Shown here one piece after another: positions 1 through 5,782 of a DNA stretch of 5,794 nucleotides. Origin of the DNA: an uncultured Bacilli bacterium (GTDB lineage: Bacteria > Bacillota_I > Bacilli_A > RF39 > UBA660). The notes beneath the pieces are model-generated. The model was given only the letters and a program-made list of their open reading frames with translations, was not told the origin of the DNA and searched no databases. A program made the position numbers and the translations under genes. The DNA is taken from assembly GCA_947587115.1 (NCBI GenBank), contig CANPXY010000071.1, forward strand, positions 1-5,794, written 5' to 3'. Numbering within the stretch: the first letter of the stretch is position 1; every line of letters begins with the position of its first letter.

Positions 1-614
1 ACCCCTAATAATAAAAGCAACGTAGAGGATATTACAAAAACGGTTAAAACAACAATATTGATATAGGCAGCACTCGTCAAATTATTCTCGTTCTCTTGAT
101 ACATTCTTCCAACTGCTGTAGATTTCGTATAACTACGTTGATGTGTGGTACTGTTGCCACCTTCTGTATTTTGAAGTTGTTCCTGTTGCTGTTGTTGAGA
201 AGCTACCCGAATATAGTCTGTCAAATAAAAGTATCGCTTTTCCTGGATCACACCCCGATAATAACGAACATCTTCTGGAGGTAAAAAAGGAACAAATTGA
301 TCAAACTGTTCAGAAAGAAAAGCTGGACGTAAAAAATCGATACAGTGCGAATAGCTCGCAATCGCAAGAAAAGCCATCGTATAGATATTATGATCCATCA
401 AATTTTGATAATCATCTTTAGCCATGACGCCGAGTTCTTGAAAATCAACATTCGATGCATCCACATCGATTTTATCCGGACTAAAGTTCGTCACATAATA
501 TCCTCTTTCATGAATATACTTCATCTTCGCATCCATACGACAGAACATTCCACGCATTTCATCTTGATCTTCATGAAGAGACAGCCATTCTTTCAAATTC
601 ATCTTATCTCCCAT
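1..614 (-). CDS. Unrecognised protein with a C-terminal membrane segment, possibly a degenerate kinase C-lobe (3' end cut by window edge)
   Basis: An uninterrupted reading frame of 204 complete codons runs from ATG at 614 off the left edge, so the C-terminus is missing. I chose ATG 614 because AGGTGA lies 5 bases upstream. A second ATG at 602 also has a fair site (GGGAGA) and would drop four residues. I do not recognise a named family. Residues 1-135 look globular and soluble. Residues 140-148 are Gln-rich (QQQQQEQLQ), followed by a polar Asn/Ser/Thr linker to about 180. Residues 185-203 are a strongly hydrophobic helix running into the cut edge. The likely topology is a cytoplasmic N-terminal domain, a linker and a membrane anchor, with any extracellular part outside the window. 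Residues 33-49 and 74-88 resemble the catalytic loop and alpha-F region of protein kinases, but the catalytic residues are not conserved. The gene lies 59 bases after sigH with no visible terminator between, so read-through is possible. That it is a real gene is fairly sure; its function is unknown. Confidence 0.8.
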   Translation of the reverse strand, partial: MGDKMNLKEWLSLHEDQDEMRGMFCRMDAKMKYIHERGYYVTNFSPDKIDVDASNVDFQELGVMAKDDYQNLMDHNIYTMAFLAIASYSHCIDFLRPAFLSEQFDQFVPFLPPEDVRYYRGVIQEKRYFYLTDYIRVASQQQQQEQLQNTEGGNSTTHQRSYTKSTAVGRMYQENENNLTSAAYINIVVLTVFVISSTLLLLLG

Positions 615-631
615 ATGATTCACCTATGATC

Positions 632-660
632 ATTGTATAACAAAAGCATCAAAATTACAA
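632..660 (-). promoter_or_regulatory. Likely sigma-A promoter of the left-edge gene
   Basis: On the minus strand TTGTAA (660-655) is followed after 17 bases by TACAAT (637-632). An overlapping reading gives an extended -10, TGTTATACA. The predicted start near 625 leaves a leader of only about 11 bases that opens with the AGGTGA ribosome site. The promoter lies wholly in the 59-base gap after sigH. Confidence 0.55.
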
Positions 661-673
661 TCGTTTTCGCGCG

Positions 674-1294
674 CTATACCAAAATTTTTCGAAGGCCACT
701 CTGACGCAATTTTCTACGAATACGAACGAGATGGCTGTCGATACTCTTCTTAGATAAATCGAGTAACTTTCCAATTTCATCGTAGCTAAAACCATGATAA
801 CGCAGTTCAAAAACCTGAGATTGAACAAATGGAAGATCATTACAAAAGTCAGTTAATTGAACCCAGTTTTCAAGATCGATTACTAAATCTAAGGGATTGG
901 GTTCCAACTGATCCTCTACGACATCGCTCACGATCATATCGGTACTTGGGAGTTCATAGTCCAAAGAAAGCGCATTGTTGAGCACTTCCTGTTTTTGAGA
1001 TTTGGCATTGCGTAAGACCGTCTGCATTTGCCGATCGATACACAGAAGGGCAAAGGTATAAAACATACAGTCTTTATCGATGGTATATCTTTGAATTGCT
1101 CGAGCAAGTCCCACATATCCTTCTTGAATAAAGTCTTCTAACTCTAACCCACGCCCATTCGCTGCTTTAAAATATTTATGCGCGCAAGATAATATGAGCG
1201 GACGATATTTTTGATACAGTAAATCTTCCGCCTCTTCCGTATTCTCTTCTATTAAATACATCACTTCATAATCATTGATGTCACGATATTTCAT
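674..1294 (-). CDS. sigH: SigH-like RNA polymerase sigma factor (sigma-70 family)
   Basis: The product is an alternative sigma factor of 206 residues that directs core RNA polymerase to its own promoter class. Region 2 is clear: the DFIQEGYVGLARAI motif (54-67) matches the DIVQEGMIGLYKSI type of Bacillus SigH. It is followed by YTFALLCIDRQMQTVLR (79-95), which covers the core-binding and -10-recognition helices. Residues 101-135 form an acidic linker. Region 4 (about 155-197) has a helix-turn-helix, with LRYHGFSYDEIGKLL followed by the recognition helix around SKKSIDSHLVRIRRKL. There is no region 1.1 or region 3. The ATG at 1294 is certain because the rlmB stop TAG is in frame only two codons upstream; the GGGG ribosome site directly follows that stop. 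Position after mrnC-rlmB matches sigH of Bacillus, where yacP normally intervenes. SigH controls early sporulation in Bacillus and competence in some non-sporulating relatives; which applies here cannot be seen. Another sigma-70 subgroup is possible. Confidence 0.87.
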   Translation of the reverse strand: MKYRDINDYEVMYLIEENTEEAEDLLYQKYRPLILSCAHKYFKAANGRGLELEDFIQEGYVGLARAIQRYTIDKDCMFYTFALLCIDRQMQTVLRNAKSQKQEVLNNALSLDYELPSTDMIVSDVVEDQLEPNPLDLVIDLENWVQLTDFCNDLPFVQSQVFELRYHGFSYDEIGKLLDLSKKSIDSHLVRIRRKLRQSGLRKILV

Positions 1295-1300
1295 ATTCCC

Positions 1301-1999
1301 CTACTTTCTGTTTCGAACCACCTCATAAATCATAATTCCTGCTGCAACAGAGGCATTCAAACTGTTGATTTTTCCTTTCATAGGGATACTTGCTATAAAA
1401 TCACACGATTCTCTAACAAGTCTACTCATACCTGTTCCTTCATTTCCGATGACCAAAGCGATCTTGCCAGTATAGTCGATTGCCCGATAATCTTGTCCCT
1501 CAAGATCAGTGCCGACAATCCAATAGCCTGCTTCTTTCAAACTTTGAATCGTCTGCGTCAAATTCGTAACGAGACACAAATCCATATTGCTAAGAGCTCC
1601 TGCCGAAACTTTCATGACCGTCGGGGTCACTTTAACTCCACGATCTTTAGGTAAAATAATGGCATCCACTCCAGCAGCCTCACTCGTCCGAATGATTGCG
1701 CCCAGATTGTGTGGGTCTTCTAAATGGTCAAGGATCACTACAAAAGAATGCGCCTGCTCTTCCAACAGCCAATCTAAAGAACGGTATTCGTAGTCCTCTA
1801 TGTCTAGCATTATACCTTGATGAACCGTTTCTGCAAGTCGATCTAATTCTTTTTTATCGCGATATTCGACCCTCAATTTACTGTTTTCAAGTAGAGAAAT
1901 AATCGTTTGATCATCAAAACCACGCTGTAAAAATACTTTTTTCACTTTTTTGGGATTTTGTAATAACTCTATTGCAACGTTTCTTCCACACACGAACAT
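1301..1999 (-). CDS. rlmB: 23S rRNA 2'-O-methyltransferase, TrmH/SpoU family (RlmB type)
   Basis: This enzyme of 232 residues moves a methyl group from S-adenosylmethionine to a ribose 2'-OH; the Escherichia coli RlmB target is G2251 of 23S rRNA. Residues 1-68 form the SpoU substrate-binding domain, starting FVCGRNVAIELL. The SPOUT catalytic domain follows with all three family motifs. Motif 1 is LDHLEDPHNLGAIIRT (90-105), containing the conserved Asn98 and Arg104. Motif 2 is VIGNEGTGM (183-191). Motif 3 is IPMKGKINSLNASVAAG (205-221), which builds the trefoil knot that binds the cofactor. Length is slightly below that of B. subtilis YacO, with nothing missing. The start at 1999 is well set by AGGAGG 6 bases upstream. 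The first 31 bases overlap the end of mrnC, and sigH starts 6 bases after the stop, so the three genes form one operon. The exact RNA target within the TrmH family cannot be proven from sequence alone. Confidence 0.93.
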   Translation of the reverse strand: MFVCGRNVAIELLQNPKKVKKVFLQRGFDDQTIISLLENSKLRVEYRDKKELDRLAETVHQGIMLDIEDYEYRSLDWLLEEQAHSFVVILDHLEDPHNLGAIIRTSEAAGVDAIILPKDRGVKVTPTVMKVSAGALSNMDLCLVTNLTQTIQSLKEAGYWIVGTDLEGQDYRAIDYTGKIALVIGNEGTGMSRLVRESCDFIASIPMKGKINSLNASVAAGIMIYEVVRNRK

Positions 2000-2376
2000 A
2001 AAGTACCTCCTAATATATATTCCATCAATGTATCGATTCGATCGTTTTTCTTTTCTAACTCCAAAGCACCAATCAAAGCCTCAAGGCCCGTTGCATACTT
2101 GTAGGTGACAATGTCACAGTTCTTAGGATGCGACGTAGTCTTATAATTGCGTGCCCTTTTTACGATAGCAATTTCTTCCTCATATAATAGATTCTGATCT
2201 AACAATGCTTGTAAATACTTGGCCTGACTCTTGGCACTCACATATTGAACCGAAGCACTCTGTAGATCATGAACATTGCCAATCCCTTTTTGAATCAAAA
2301 ACTTGCGAACATAGTCTTCATAGATCGTATCACCTAAATACGCAAGTACTAAAACATTGATCTGTCTCGTATCCAT
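1969..2376 (-). CDS. mrnC: Mini-ribonuclease III (23S rRNA maturation)
   Basis: A dimeric double-strand-specific ribonuclease made only of the RNase III catalytic domain, with no RNA-binding domain. In Bacillus it matures the ends of 23S rRNA. The product has 135 residues, close to the 143 of B. subtilis MrnC. The signature LAYLGDTIYEDYVR (residues 11-24) carries the metal-binding acidic residues Asp16 and Glu20. VSAKSQAKYL (46-55) is the conserved second block, KRARNYKTTSHPKN (73-86) the third, and LEALIGALELEKK (98-110) holds the last catalytic acid, Glu99. A start upstream at TTG 2391 would add five residues, but the predicted transcription start (about 2386) falls downstream of it. GGTGA sits 5 bases before the last base ahead of ATG 2376, so I take that ATG. 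It is first in the mrnC-rlmB-sigH operon and overlaps rlmB by 31 bases. The two products act on the same rRNA. Confidence 0.93.
   Translation of the reverse strand: MDTRQINVLVLAYLGDTIYEDYVRKFLIQKGIGNVHDLQSASVQYVSAKSQAKYLQALLDQNLLYEEEIAIVKRARNYKTTSHPKNCDIVTYKYATGLEALIGALELEKKNDRIDTLMEYILGGTLCSCVEETLQ
2000..2011 (-). promoter_or_regulatory. Ribosome binding site of rlmB, inside mrnC
   Basis: A perfect AGGAGG (2011-2006) with a 6-base spacer precedes the rlmB ATG. It lies entirely within the mrnC reading frame. The strong site means rlmB can start independently although the genes overlap. Confidence 0.85.
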
Positions 2377-2392
2377 AATTTCACCCACCAAA

Positions 2393-2420
2393 ATTATACC
2401 ACAAGAAACAGATATTTTAA
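2393..2420 (-). promoter_or_regulatory. Extended -10 promoter of the mrnC-rlmB-sigH operon
   Basis: The minus strand shows TGGTATAAT, a perfect TATAAT (2398-2393) with the TGn extension. TTAAAA (2420-2415) lies 16 bases upstream as a 4-of-6 match to the -35. Transcription would start near 2386, leaving a leader of about 10 bases that consists of the ribosome site GGGTGA and a short spacer. It lies just downstream of the terminator of the preceding gene. Confidence 0.75.
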
Positions 2421-2449
2421 GACTTCTTTCCCTAGTTTTGTGATTTTGG

Positions 2450-2487
2450 CAACAAAAAAATCAAAAAGCTTCCACACTTTTTGATTT
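2450..2487 (-). terminator. Intrinsic terminator of the coiled-coil gene
   Basis: An 11-base perfect stem (2477-2487 pairing with 2458-2468) encloses an 8-base loop (2469-2476), six bases after the stop codon. On the minus strand the stem runs directly into a T-rich tract (TTTTTTTGTT, 2460-2451). The stem is almost all A-T, with two G-C pairs, so efficiency may be moderate. It separates this gene from the mrnC operon. Confidence 0.8.
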
Positions 2488-2493
2488 ATAGTT

Positions 2494-3513
2494 CTATTGT
2501 TCTTCTTCTGGTAATTGTTGAAAACCCGAATTAAATTGAGAAACCAAAGTTTTAAACTTCTCACAACGTTTCGATAAATTCTTGCTCTCAAGTTCAATCT
2601 TTTTCATTTCGATATCTTTTTCTTTCGCGAATTGTTCTTTCTGTGTTTTGATTTCCAACTGTTCATTTTTAAGTTTTTCAAGTTCGATCGCTTTTGATGA
2701 CTCAAATTGTTCTTTTTGGGTCTGTAACTCTTGTTCTTGCGCATTCAATCGATTCATGATGATCTCTTTTTCCTTACGGAATTGTTCAATATCATTTTCA
2801 AGTTTGTTACGATCCTTTTCCAATCGTTCACGATCTGCTTGTAACTTTTTCTCTTCAAGTTCTTTGTAAGCCTTAAATTGTGACTTTTCATTTTCTAGTT
2901 TTTCATTAGAAGCTTTTAAAGATGCTTCCGCTAAAGCAAGTTCTTCTTTCGTAGCCGCTGTCTCTTCATTAAATTGACTCTCTGCATTTTGTAAACGAGT
3001 TTTTTGAGATCGAACATACTCGTCACACTGTGTTTTCTGAGCAGCGACACGTTCACGTTCACTCTTCATATAACGTGCAAACTCTTCTTTTTCTTTATTT
3101 AATTTTTCTTGATTTTCTTTTAAATTAGCGGCATGATTTTTCACTGTTTTCTTTTGTTCTAAAAGTGTAGAAATAAAATCATTCGCACCTGCTACATCAC
3201 TAGACAAACTATCGAATAGAGCATCAAAGTCTCCTGGCGCCGTGTCATCATCATCGTCGTCATCATCAGAAGACGCATCTACACTTGAAAAGGTATCTAC
3301 ACTAGGTGTCTCATCTTGTGAGACAGGCGTTTCGATATCGATTACTTCACTTGCATCCTCATGATCAAGAGTCTCATCCACAGGATCTATATCATCTTCC
3401 AAATCGAATGTATTCGTCATGTGAGGCTTTAAGATTTGCTCATCAAAATTATAATCGCCACTCGATTCATCGATAATCATATCATCATCCATAAAATCAC
3501 GCACTTGTACCAC
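2494..3513 (-). CDS. Unrecognised soluble protein: acidic N-terminus and long coiled coil with repeated L-x4-[ES]-[QEK]-F motif
   Basis: I do not recognise this gene as any named family. The 339-residue product has no signal peptide or membrane segment, so it is probably cytoplasmic. Residues 8-97 are disordered-looking and extremely rich in Asp, Glu, Ser and Thr, ending in eight consecutive Asp (83-90). A short FDALFDSLSSDVAGANDF stretch (96-113) links to a nearly continuous charged coiled coil (about 115-325). The coil contains seven copies of L-x4-[ES]-[QEK]-F, with Phe at 145, 181, 213, 245, 270, 295 and 320. Only Cys163 and Cys317 are present. The tail is QLPEEEQ. I take GTG 3513 as the start because AAGGGAG sits 8 bases upstream. 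A GTG at 3522 directly abuts that site, so it is unlikely; ATG 3492 is a further alternative. The gene has its own promoter and terminator, so it is a single-gene unit between the cysS and mrnC operons. A structural or scaffolding role would be inference; nothing indicates an enzyme. Confidence 0.85.
   Translation of the reverse strand: MVQVRDFMDDDMIIDESSGDYNFDEQILKPHMTNTFDLEDDIDPVDETLDHEDASEVIDIETPVSQDETPSVDTFSSVDASSDDDDDDDDTAPGDFDALFDSLSSDVAGANDFISTLLEQKKTVKNHAANLKENQEKLNKEKEEFARYMKSERERVAAQKTQCDEYVRSQKTRLQNAESQFNEETAATKEELALAEASLKASNEKLENEKSQFKAYKELEEKKLQADRERLEKDRNKLENDIEQFRKEKEIIMNRLNAQEQELQTQKEQFESSKAIELEKLKNEQLEIKTQKEQFAKEKDIEMKKIELESKNLSKRCEKFKTLVSQFNSGFQQLPEEEQ
2554..3102 (-). repeat. 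Seven-copy L-x4-[ES]-[QEK]-F protein repeat
   Basis: This spans from the first to the last motif copy in the coiled-coil protein. Residue 7 before each Phe is Leu in six copies (138, 174, 206, 238, 263, 313) and Ile in one (288). Phe spacings are 36, 32, 32, 25, 25 and 25 residues. The DNA copies have diverged, so this is a structural protein repeat and not a recent tandem duplication. Confidence 0.75.
3244..3267 (-). repeat. GAY trinucleotide run encoding eight Asp
   Basis: Eight consecutive GAT/GAC codons form an imperfect trinucleotide repeat in the acidic N-terminal region of the coiled-coil protein. Three GAC codons interrupt it, so slippage would be limited. Changes in copy number would stay in frame. 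Confidence 0.85.
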
Positions 3514-3550
3514 AATAACCACTCCCTTACTCTTTTCTAACCCCTATCTT

Positions 3551-3597
3551 AGTACACTCCAAGTATAACAAACTTTTTCACAAAAGTACACACTTTT
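3551..3597. promoter_or_regulatory. Possible operator: paired GTGTACT repeats and a dyad around the -10
   Basis: GTGTACT (minus strand) occurs at 3557-3551 and again at 3591-3585, 34 bases apart and flanking the -10. The upstream copy lies in a dyad, AAAAGT-GTGT-ACTTTT (3597-3582), where a -35 would be expected. The arrangement resembles a regulator binding two sites, but no regulator family is identified and chance is possible. Confidence 0.3.
3562..3570 (-). promoter_or_regulatory. Extended -10 element of the coiled-coil gene
   Basis: TGTTATACT on the minus strand combines a TGn extension with TATACT (3567-3562). No good -35 is present at 16-18 bases; the best there is a 3-of-6 match. Transcription would begin near 3555, giving a leader of about 40 bases before GTG 3513. 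Copies of GTGTACT lie on both sides. Confidence 0.55.
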
Positions 3598-3603
3598 TTC
3601 GAC

Positions 3604-3634
3604 AAAAAAAGAAAAGAGATTTTAGTCATCTCTT
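3604..3634 (-). terminator. Intrinsic terminator overlapping the stop codon of the YugP-like gene
   Basis: A 7-base perfect stem AAGAGAT/ATCTCTT (3634-3628 with 3620-3614), extendable by G-T pairs, has a 7-base loop (3627-3621). It is followed on the minus strand by TTTCTTTTTTT. The loop contains the TAA stop and the upstream arm encodes the last residues of the peptidase. It closes the cysS unit. Confidence 0.8.
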
Positions 3635-4323
3635 CCCCTAGCCATTACGATAAGCAACAATCGTAAGATTTCTAAAATCGTCGTTACCAGTGATGCCACA
3701 TATGTATAAGCTGCAGCTCGCAACATTTTCTTGCTCGCAGCTTGCTCTCCCTTATCTAAAATTCCTAATTTATCAAGCTGCATTTCTGCACGAAAAGAAG
3801 CATTGAACTCTACTGGCAAAGTTACTAGTTGAAATAACACGATCAACAACAACAGTCCAATTCCAGCCCAAGCAAAATCCATAATACCAAAAATCAAACC
3901 AATAAACAATGCAACATAACCGAACTTAGAACCAAAATTAGTAAATGGTACTAAGAAACTGCGAACCTTCATAAAGGTATATCCTGTTTTATCCTGAAGA
4001 GCGTGCCCAACTTCATGTGCCGCAACGGAAACAGAAGCAATGCTCGTTCCGTGAAAAATATCTTTTGAAAGTCTCACGGTCTTTCTCTTTGGATCATAAT
4101 GATCGGATAAAACACCAGAAGTCTCTACAACATAGACATCATTAAGTCCATTGGCATCTAAAATCTTTCGTGCCACTTCACATCCCGTAAGTTCCTGATT
4201 GGTCTTTACTCTTTTATACTTTCGATAAGAACTATTGACATACGCATCAGCAGCAATCGTAATAATTGCTCCGATTCCAACCAAAATCCATCCAATCATA
4301 TCATAACCATAATAATAGATCAT
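3622..4323 (-). CDS. Membrane zinc metallopeptidase, YugP family (Zn_peptidase_2)
   Basis: A predicted integral-membrane neutral zinc peptidase of 233 residues, close to the roughly 225 of B. subtilis YugP. A first hydrophobic segment (about 9-27) is followed by a soluble part. The block LTGCEVARKILDANGL (45-60) and DHYDPKRKTVRLS (74-86) are typical of the family. HEVGH at 103-107 is the HExxH zinc site, with His103 and His107 as ligands and Glu104 as the catalytic base. Three further hydrophobic segments lie near 134-150, 153-170 and 205-228. VEFNAS (171-176) is conserved in the family, and its Glu172 could be the third zinc ligand (inference). The start at 4323 is well supported by AAGGAGG 7 bases upstream, and this site overlaps the cysS stop codon. 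The 12-base gap makes it the second gene of the cysS unit. The substrate is not known to me for any member, and no functional link to cysteine charging is evident, so the pairing may only reflect co-transcription. Confidence 0.9.
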   Translation of the reverse strand: MIYYYGYDMIGWILVGIGAIITIAADAYVNSSYRKYKRVKTNQELTGCEVARKILDANGLNDVYVVETSGVLSDHYDPKRKTVRLSKDIFHGTSIASVSVAAHEVGHALQDKTGYTFMKVRSFLVPFTNFGSKFGYVALFIGLIFGIMDFAWAGIGLLLLIVLFQLVTLPVEFNASFRAEMQLDKLGILDKGEQAASKKMLRAAAYTYVASLVTTILEILRLLLIVMARGRDD

Positions 4324-4338
4324 AAATAAGCCTCCTTA
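4324..4338 (-). promoter_or_regulatory. Ribosome binding site of the YugP-like gene, overlapping the cysS stop
   Basis: TAAGGAGG combines the cysS TAA with a full AAGGAGG site (4337-4331) and a 7-base spacer to the next ATG. Ribosomes ending on cysS would finish on this site, suggesting coupled translation. Confidence 0.8.
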
Positions 4339-5730
4339 TATTCTTTCAAATTTGGTTCCTTCTCTACCATCGATCAGCCGTATTCCTTGTTTCAACAATT
4401 CCTCACGGATTTCGTCTGCCAAAGCAAAGTTTTTTTCTTTTTTGGCTTGATTGCGTCGTTCGATCTGTTTTAAGATTTCCTCATCTAAGGTTTCCTCTTC
4501 TGCTTCATCATCTTTTTTTAATAGATCTAACGAGAATACTTGATCCCATTGTTCAATCAATTGGATCTTGATATTACCAGCAACCTCACTTTTCAGTAAA
4601 TCATAAAGTAAAGTGAGCGCATTAGGGATATTCAAATCATCTTCAAGACAGGCAATAAATTTTTGATCCCATTCGTGAAATAAACCTGAATCATAAGATC
4701 CCTCTGGTTTTAATGCTTGAATCTTGTTTTTAAGTTTCACAAATGCTTTTGTAGCGTTTTCTAAGTTTTCATAACTGAATACAATCTGTTTGCGATAATG
4801 GCTGTTTAAACACATGAAGCGATAAGCCAAAGGATCATAGCCCTTTTCTTTCAACAACGACACAGTGAGTGTTGCGCCTTTGCTCTTGCTCATCTTGCCG
4901 CTCTCATCCATCAAGTGCTCGTTGTGAAACCAATAGTGACACCACGGATGTCCTAAATAAGCTTCACTTTGCGCAATCTCATTCGTATGATGAGGGAAAA
5001 TATTGTCGACTCCACCACCATGAATATCTAAGTGCTCTCCGCAATAATGCATACTGATACCGGAACACTCCATGTGCCATCCTGGATAACCAAGTCCAAA
5101 AGGAGACTCCCATTTTAATTCCTGATCATCAAACTTCGATTTGGTAAACCAAAGCGCAAAATCAGCTTGATTTCGTTTATTTTCATCAAAAGAAACTCCT
5201 TCTCGAACACCGACTACCATCTCATCTTCTTTATGATTGGTAAGTTGATAATAATCTTTCAACTTAGAGACATCAAAGTAGACGTTTCCTCCTGCTTGAT
5301 AAGCATATCCTGTATCTAATAACTTTTGAATAATTTTGATATAGTCCGCAATATAGTCCGTTGCCGGTGCCACAACCTCAGGAACTCTGTTGTTAAGCAG
5401 TTTGAAATCATTGAAGAACTGTTCCGTATAATAATGGGCAATATCCATGACACTCTTGTGTTGCTCCTTGGCACTCTTTACCATCTTGTCATCCCCAGAA
5501 TCAGAGTCACTCGTCAAATGTCCTACATCTGTAATATTCATGACTCTTAATACGTCATATCCAAGATAGCGCAATGTCTTATCCAAAATATCGTGTCCAA
5601 TATAGTTACGCATATTCCCTATATGTTGATCATGATACACCGTTGGCCCACAGGTATAGAATGTTACTTTTCCCTCTTCATAAGGAACAAACTCCTCGAT
5701 TGTTCTTGTCAACGTATTATATAGTTTCAT
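4336..5730 (-). CDS. cysS: Cysteinyl-tRNA synthetase
   Basis: A class I aminoacyl-tRNA synthetase that charges tRNA-Cys with cysteine using ATP in the cytoplasm. The full length of 464 residues fits the family. FYTCGPTVY (24-32) opens the Rossmann fold, with zinc-binding Cys27. HIGN (36-39) is the HIGH-type ATP signature. WHMECSGI (218-225) supplies Cys222, and IFPHHTNEIAQSE (244-256) supplies His247 and Glu251; these four make the zinc site that selects cysteine. The 25- and 4-residue spacing matches E. coli CysS. KMSKS (279-283) is the second ATP signature. Residues 320-400 are the helical bundle and the C-terminal part (about 410-464) is the tRNA anticodon-binding region, including IERRNQAKKEKNFALAD. 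The ATG at 5730 has GGTGA 4 bases upstream. The mature start KLYNTLTR is typical of the family. No T-box leader is visible in the 64 upstream bases, although Firmicute cysS genes often have one. Confidence 0.97.
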   Translation of the reverse strand: MKLYNTLTRTIEEFVPYEEGKVTFYTCGPTVYHDQHIGNMRNYIGHDILDKTLRYLGYDVLRVMNITDVGHLTSDSDSGDDKMVKSAKEQHKSVMDIAHYYTEQFFNDFKLLNNRVPEVVAPATDYIADYIKIIQKLLDTGYAYQAGGNVYFDVSKLKDYYQLTNHKEDEMVVGVREGVSFDENKRNQADFALWFTKSKFDDQELKWESPFGLGYPGWHMECSGISMHYCGEHLDIHGGGVDNIFPHHTNEIAQSEAYLGHPWCHYWFHNEHLMDESGKMSKSKGATLTVSLLKEKGYDPLAYRFMCLNSHYRKQIVFSYENLENATKAFVKLKNKIQALKPEGSYDSGLFHEWDQKFIACLEDDLNIPNALTLLYDLLKSEVAGNIKIQLIEQWDQVFSLDLLKKDDEAEEETLDEEILKQIERRNQAKKEKNFALADEIREELLKQGIRLIDGREGTKFERI

Positions 5731-5748
5731 TCTATCACCAACACTTTC

Positions 5749-5782
5749 ATCATAACATAAGATTGCGGATAGATTATGTAAA
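5749..5782 (-). promoter_or_regulatory. Likely promoter of cysS
   Basis: Two overlapping readings exist on the minus strand. One is TTTACA (5782-5777), 17 bases, then TATGTT (5759-5754). The other is an extended -10, TGTTATGAT, ending at 5749. The second would start transcription near 5742 and leave a 12-base leader holding only the GGTGAT ribosome site. Being at the window edge, an upstream promoter cannot be excluded. Confidence 0.5.

Noticed and set aside
96..629. Three overlapping plus-strand open frames of 62-94 codons
   Set aside because: They are antisense to a continuous minus-strand frame that has a ribosome site and promoter; their products show no recognisable composition or domain.
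615..673. Terminator between sigH and the left-edge gene
   Set aside because: CGCGCG and CGAAAACG give only tiny self-pairings and no T-tract follows, so I see no intrinsic terminator here.
2377..2391. TTG start at 2391 for mrnC, adding five residues
   Set aside because: It lies directly beside the perfect extended -10 and upstream of the predicted transcript start. The first-block alignment with Mini-III and the GGTGA site favour ATG 2376.
2394..2597. Minus-strand frame of 67 codons overlapping the end of the coiled-coil gene
   Set aside because: It runs out of frame through the coiled-coil gene, its terminator and the mrnC promoter, so it is not a plausible gene.
2582..2869. Open frame on the plus strand rich in Ser, Phe and Cys
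   Set aside because: It is the antisense shadow of the Glu/Lys-rich coiled-coil coding sequence and has no ribosome site or promoter of its own.
5727..5753. Eight-residue reading frame (MMKVLVIE) ending over the cysS start codon
   Set aside because: It begins inside the proposed -10 and has no ribosome site, so it would not be transcribed or translated from that promoter.
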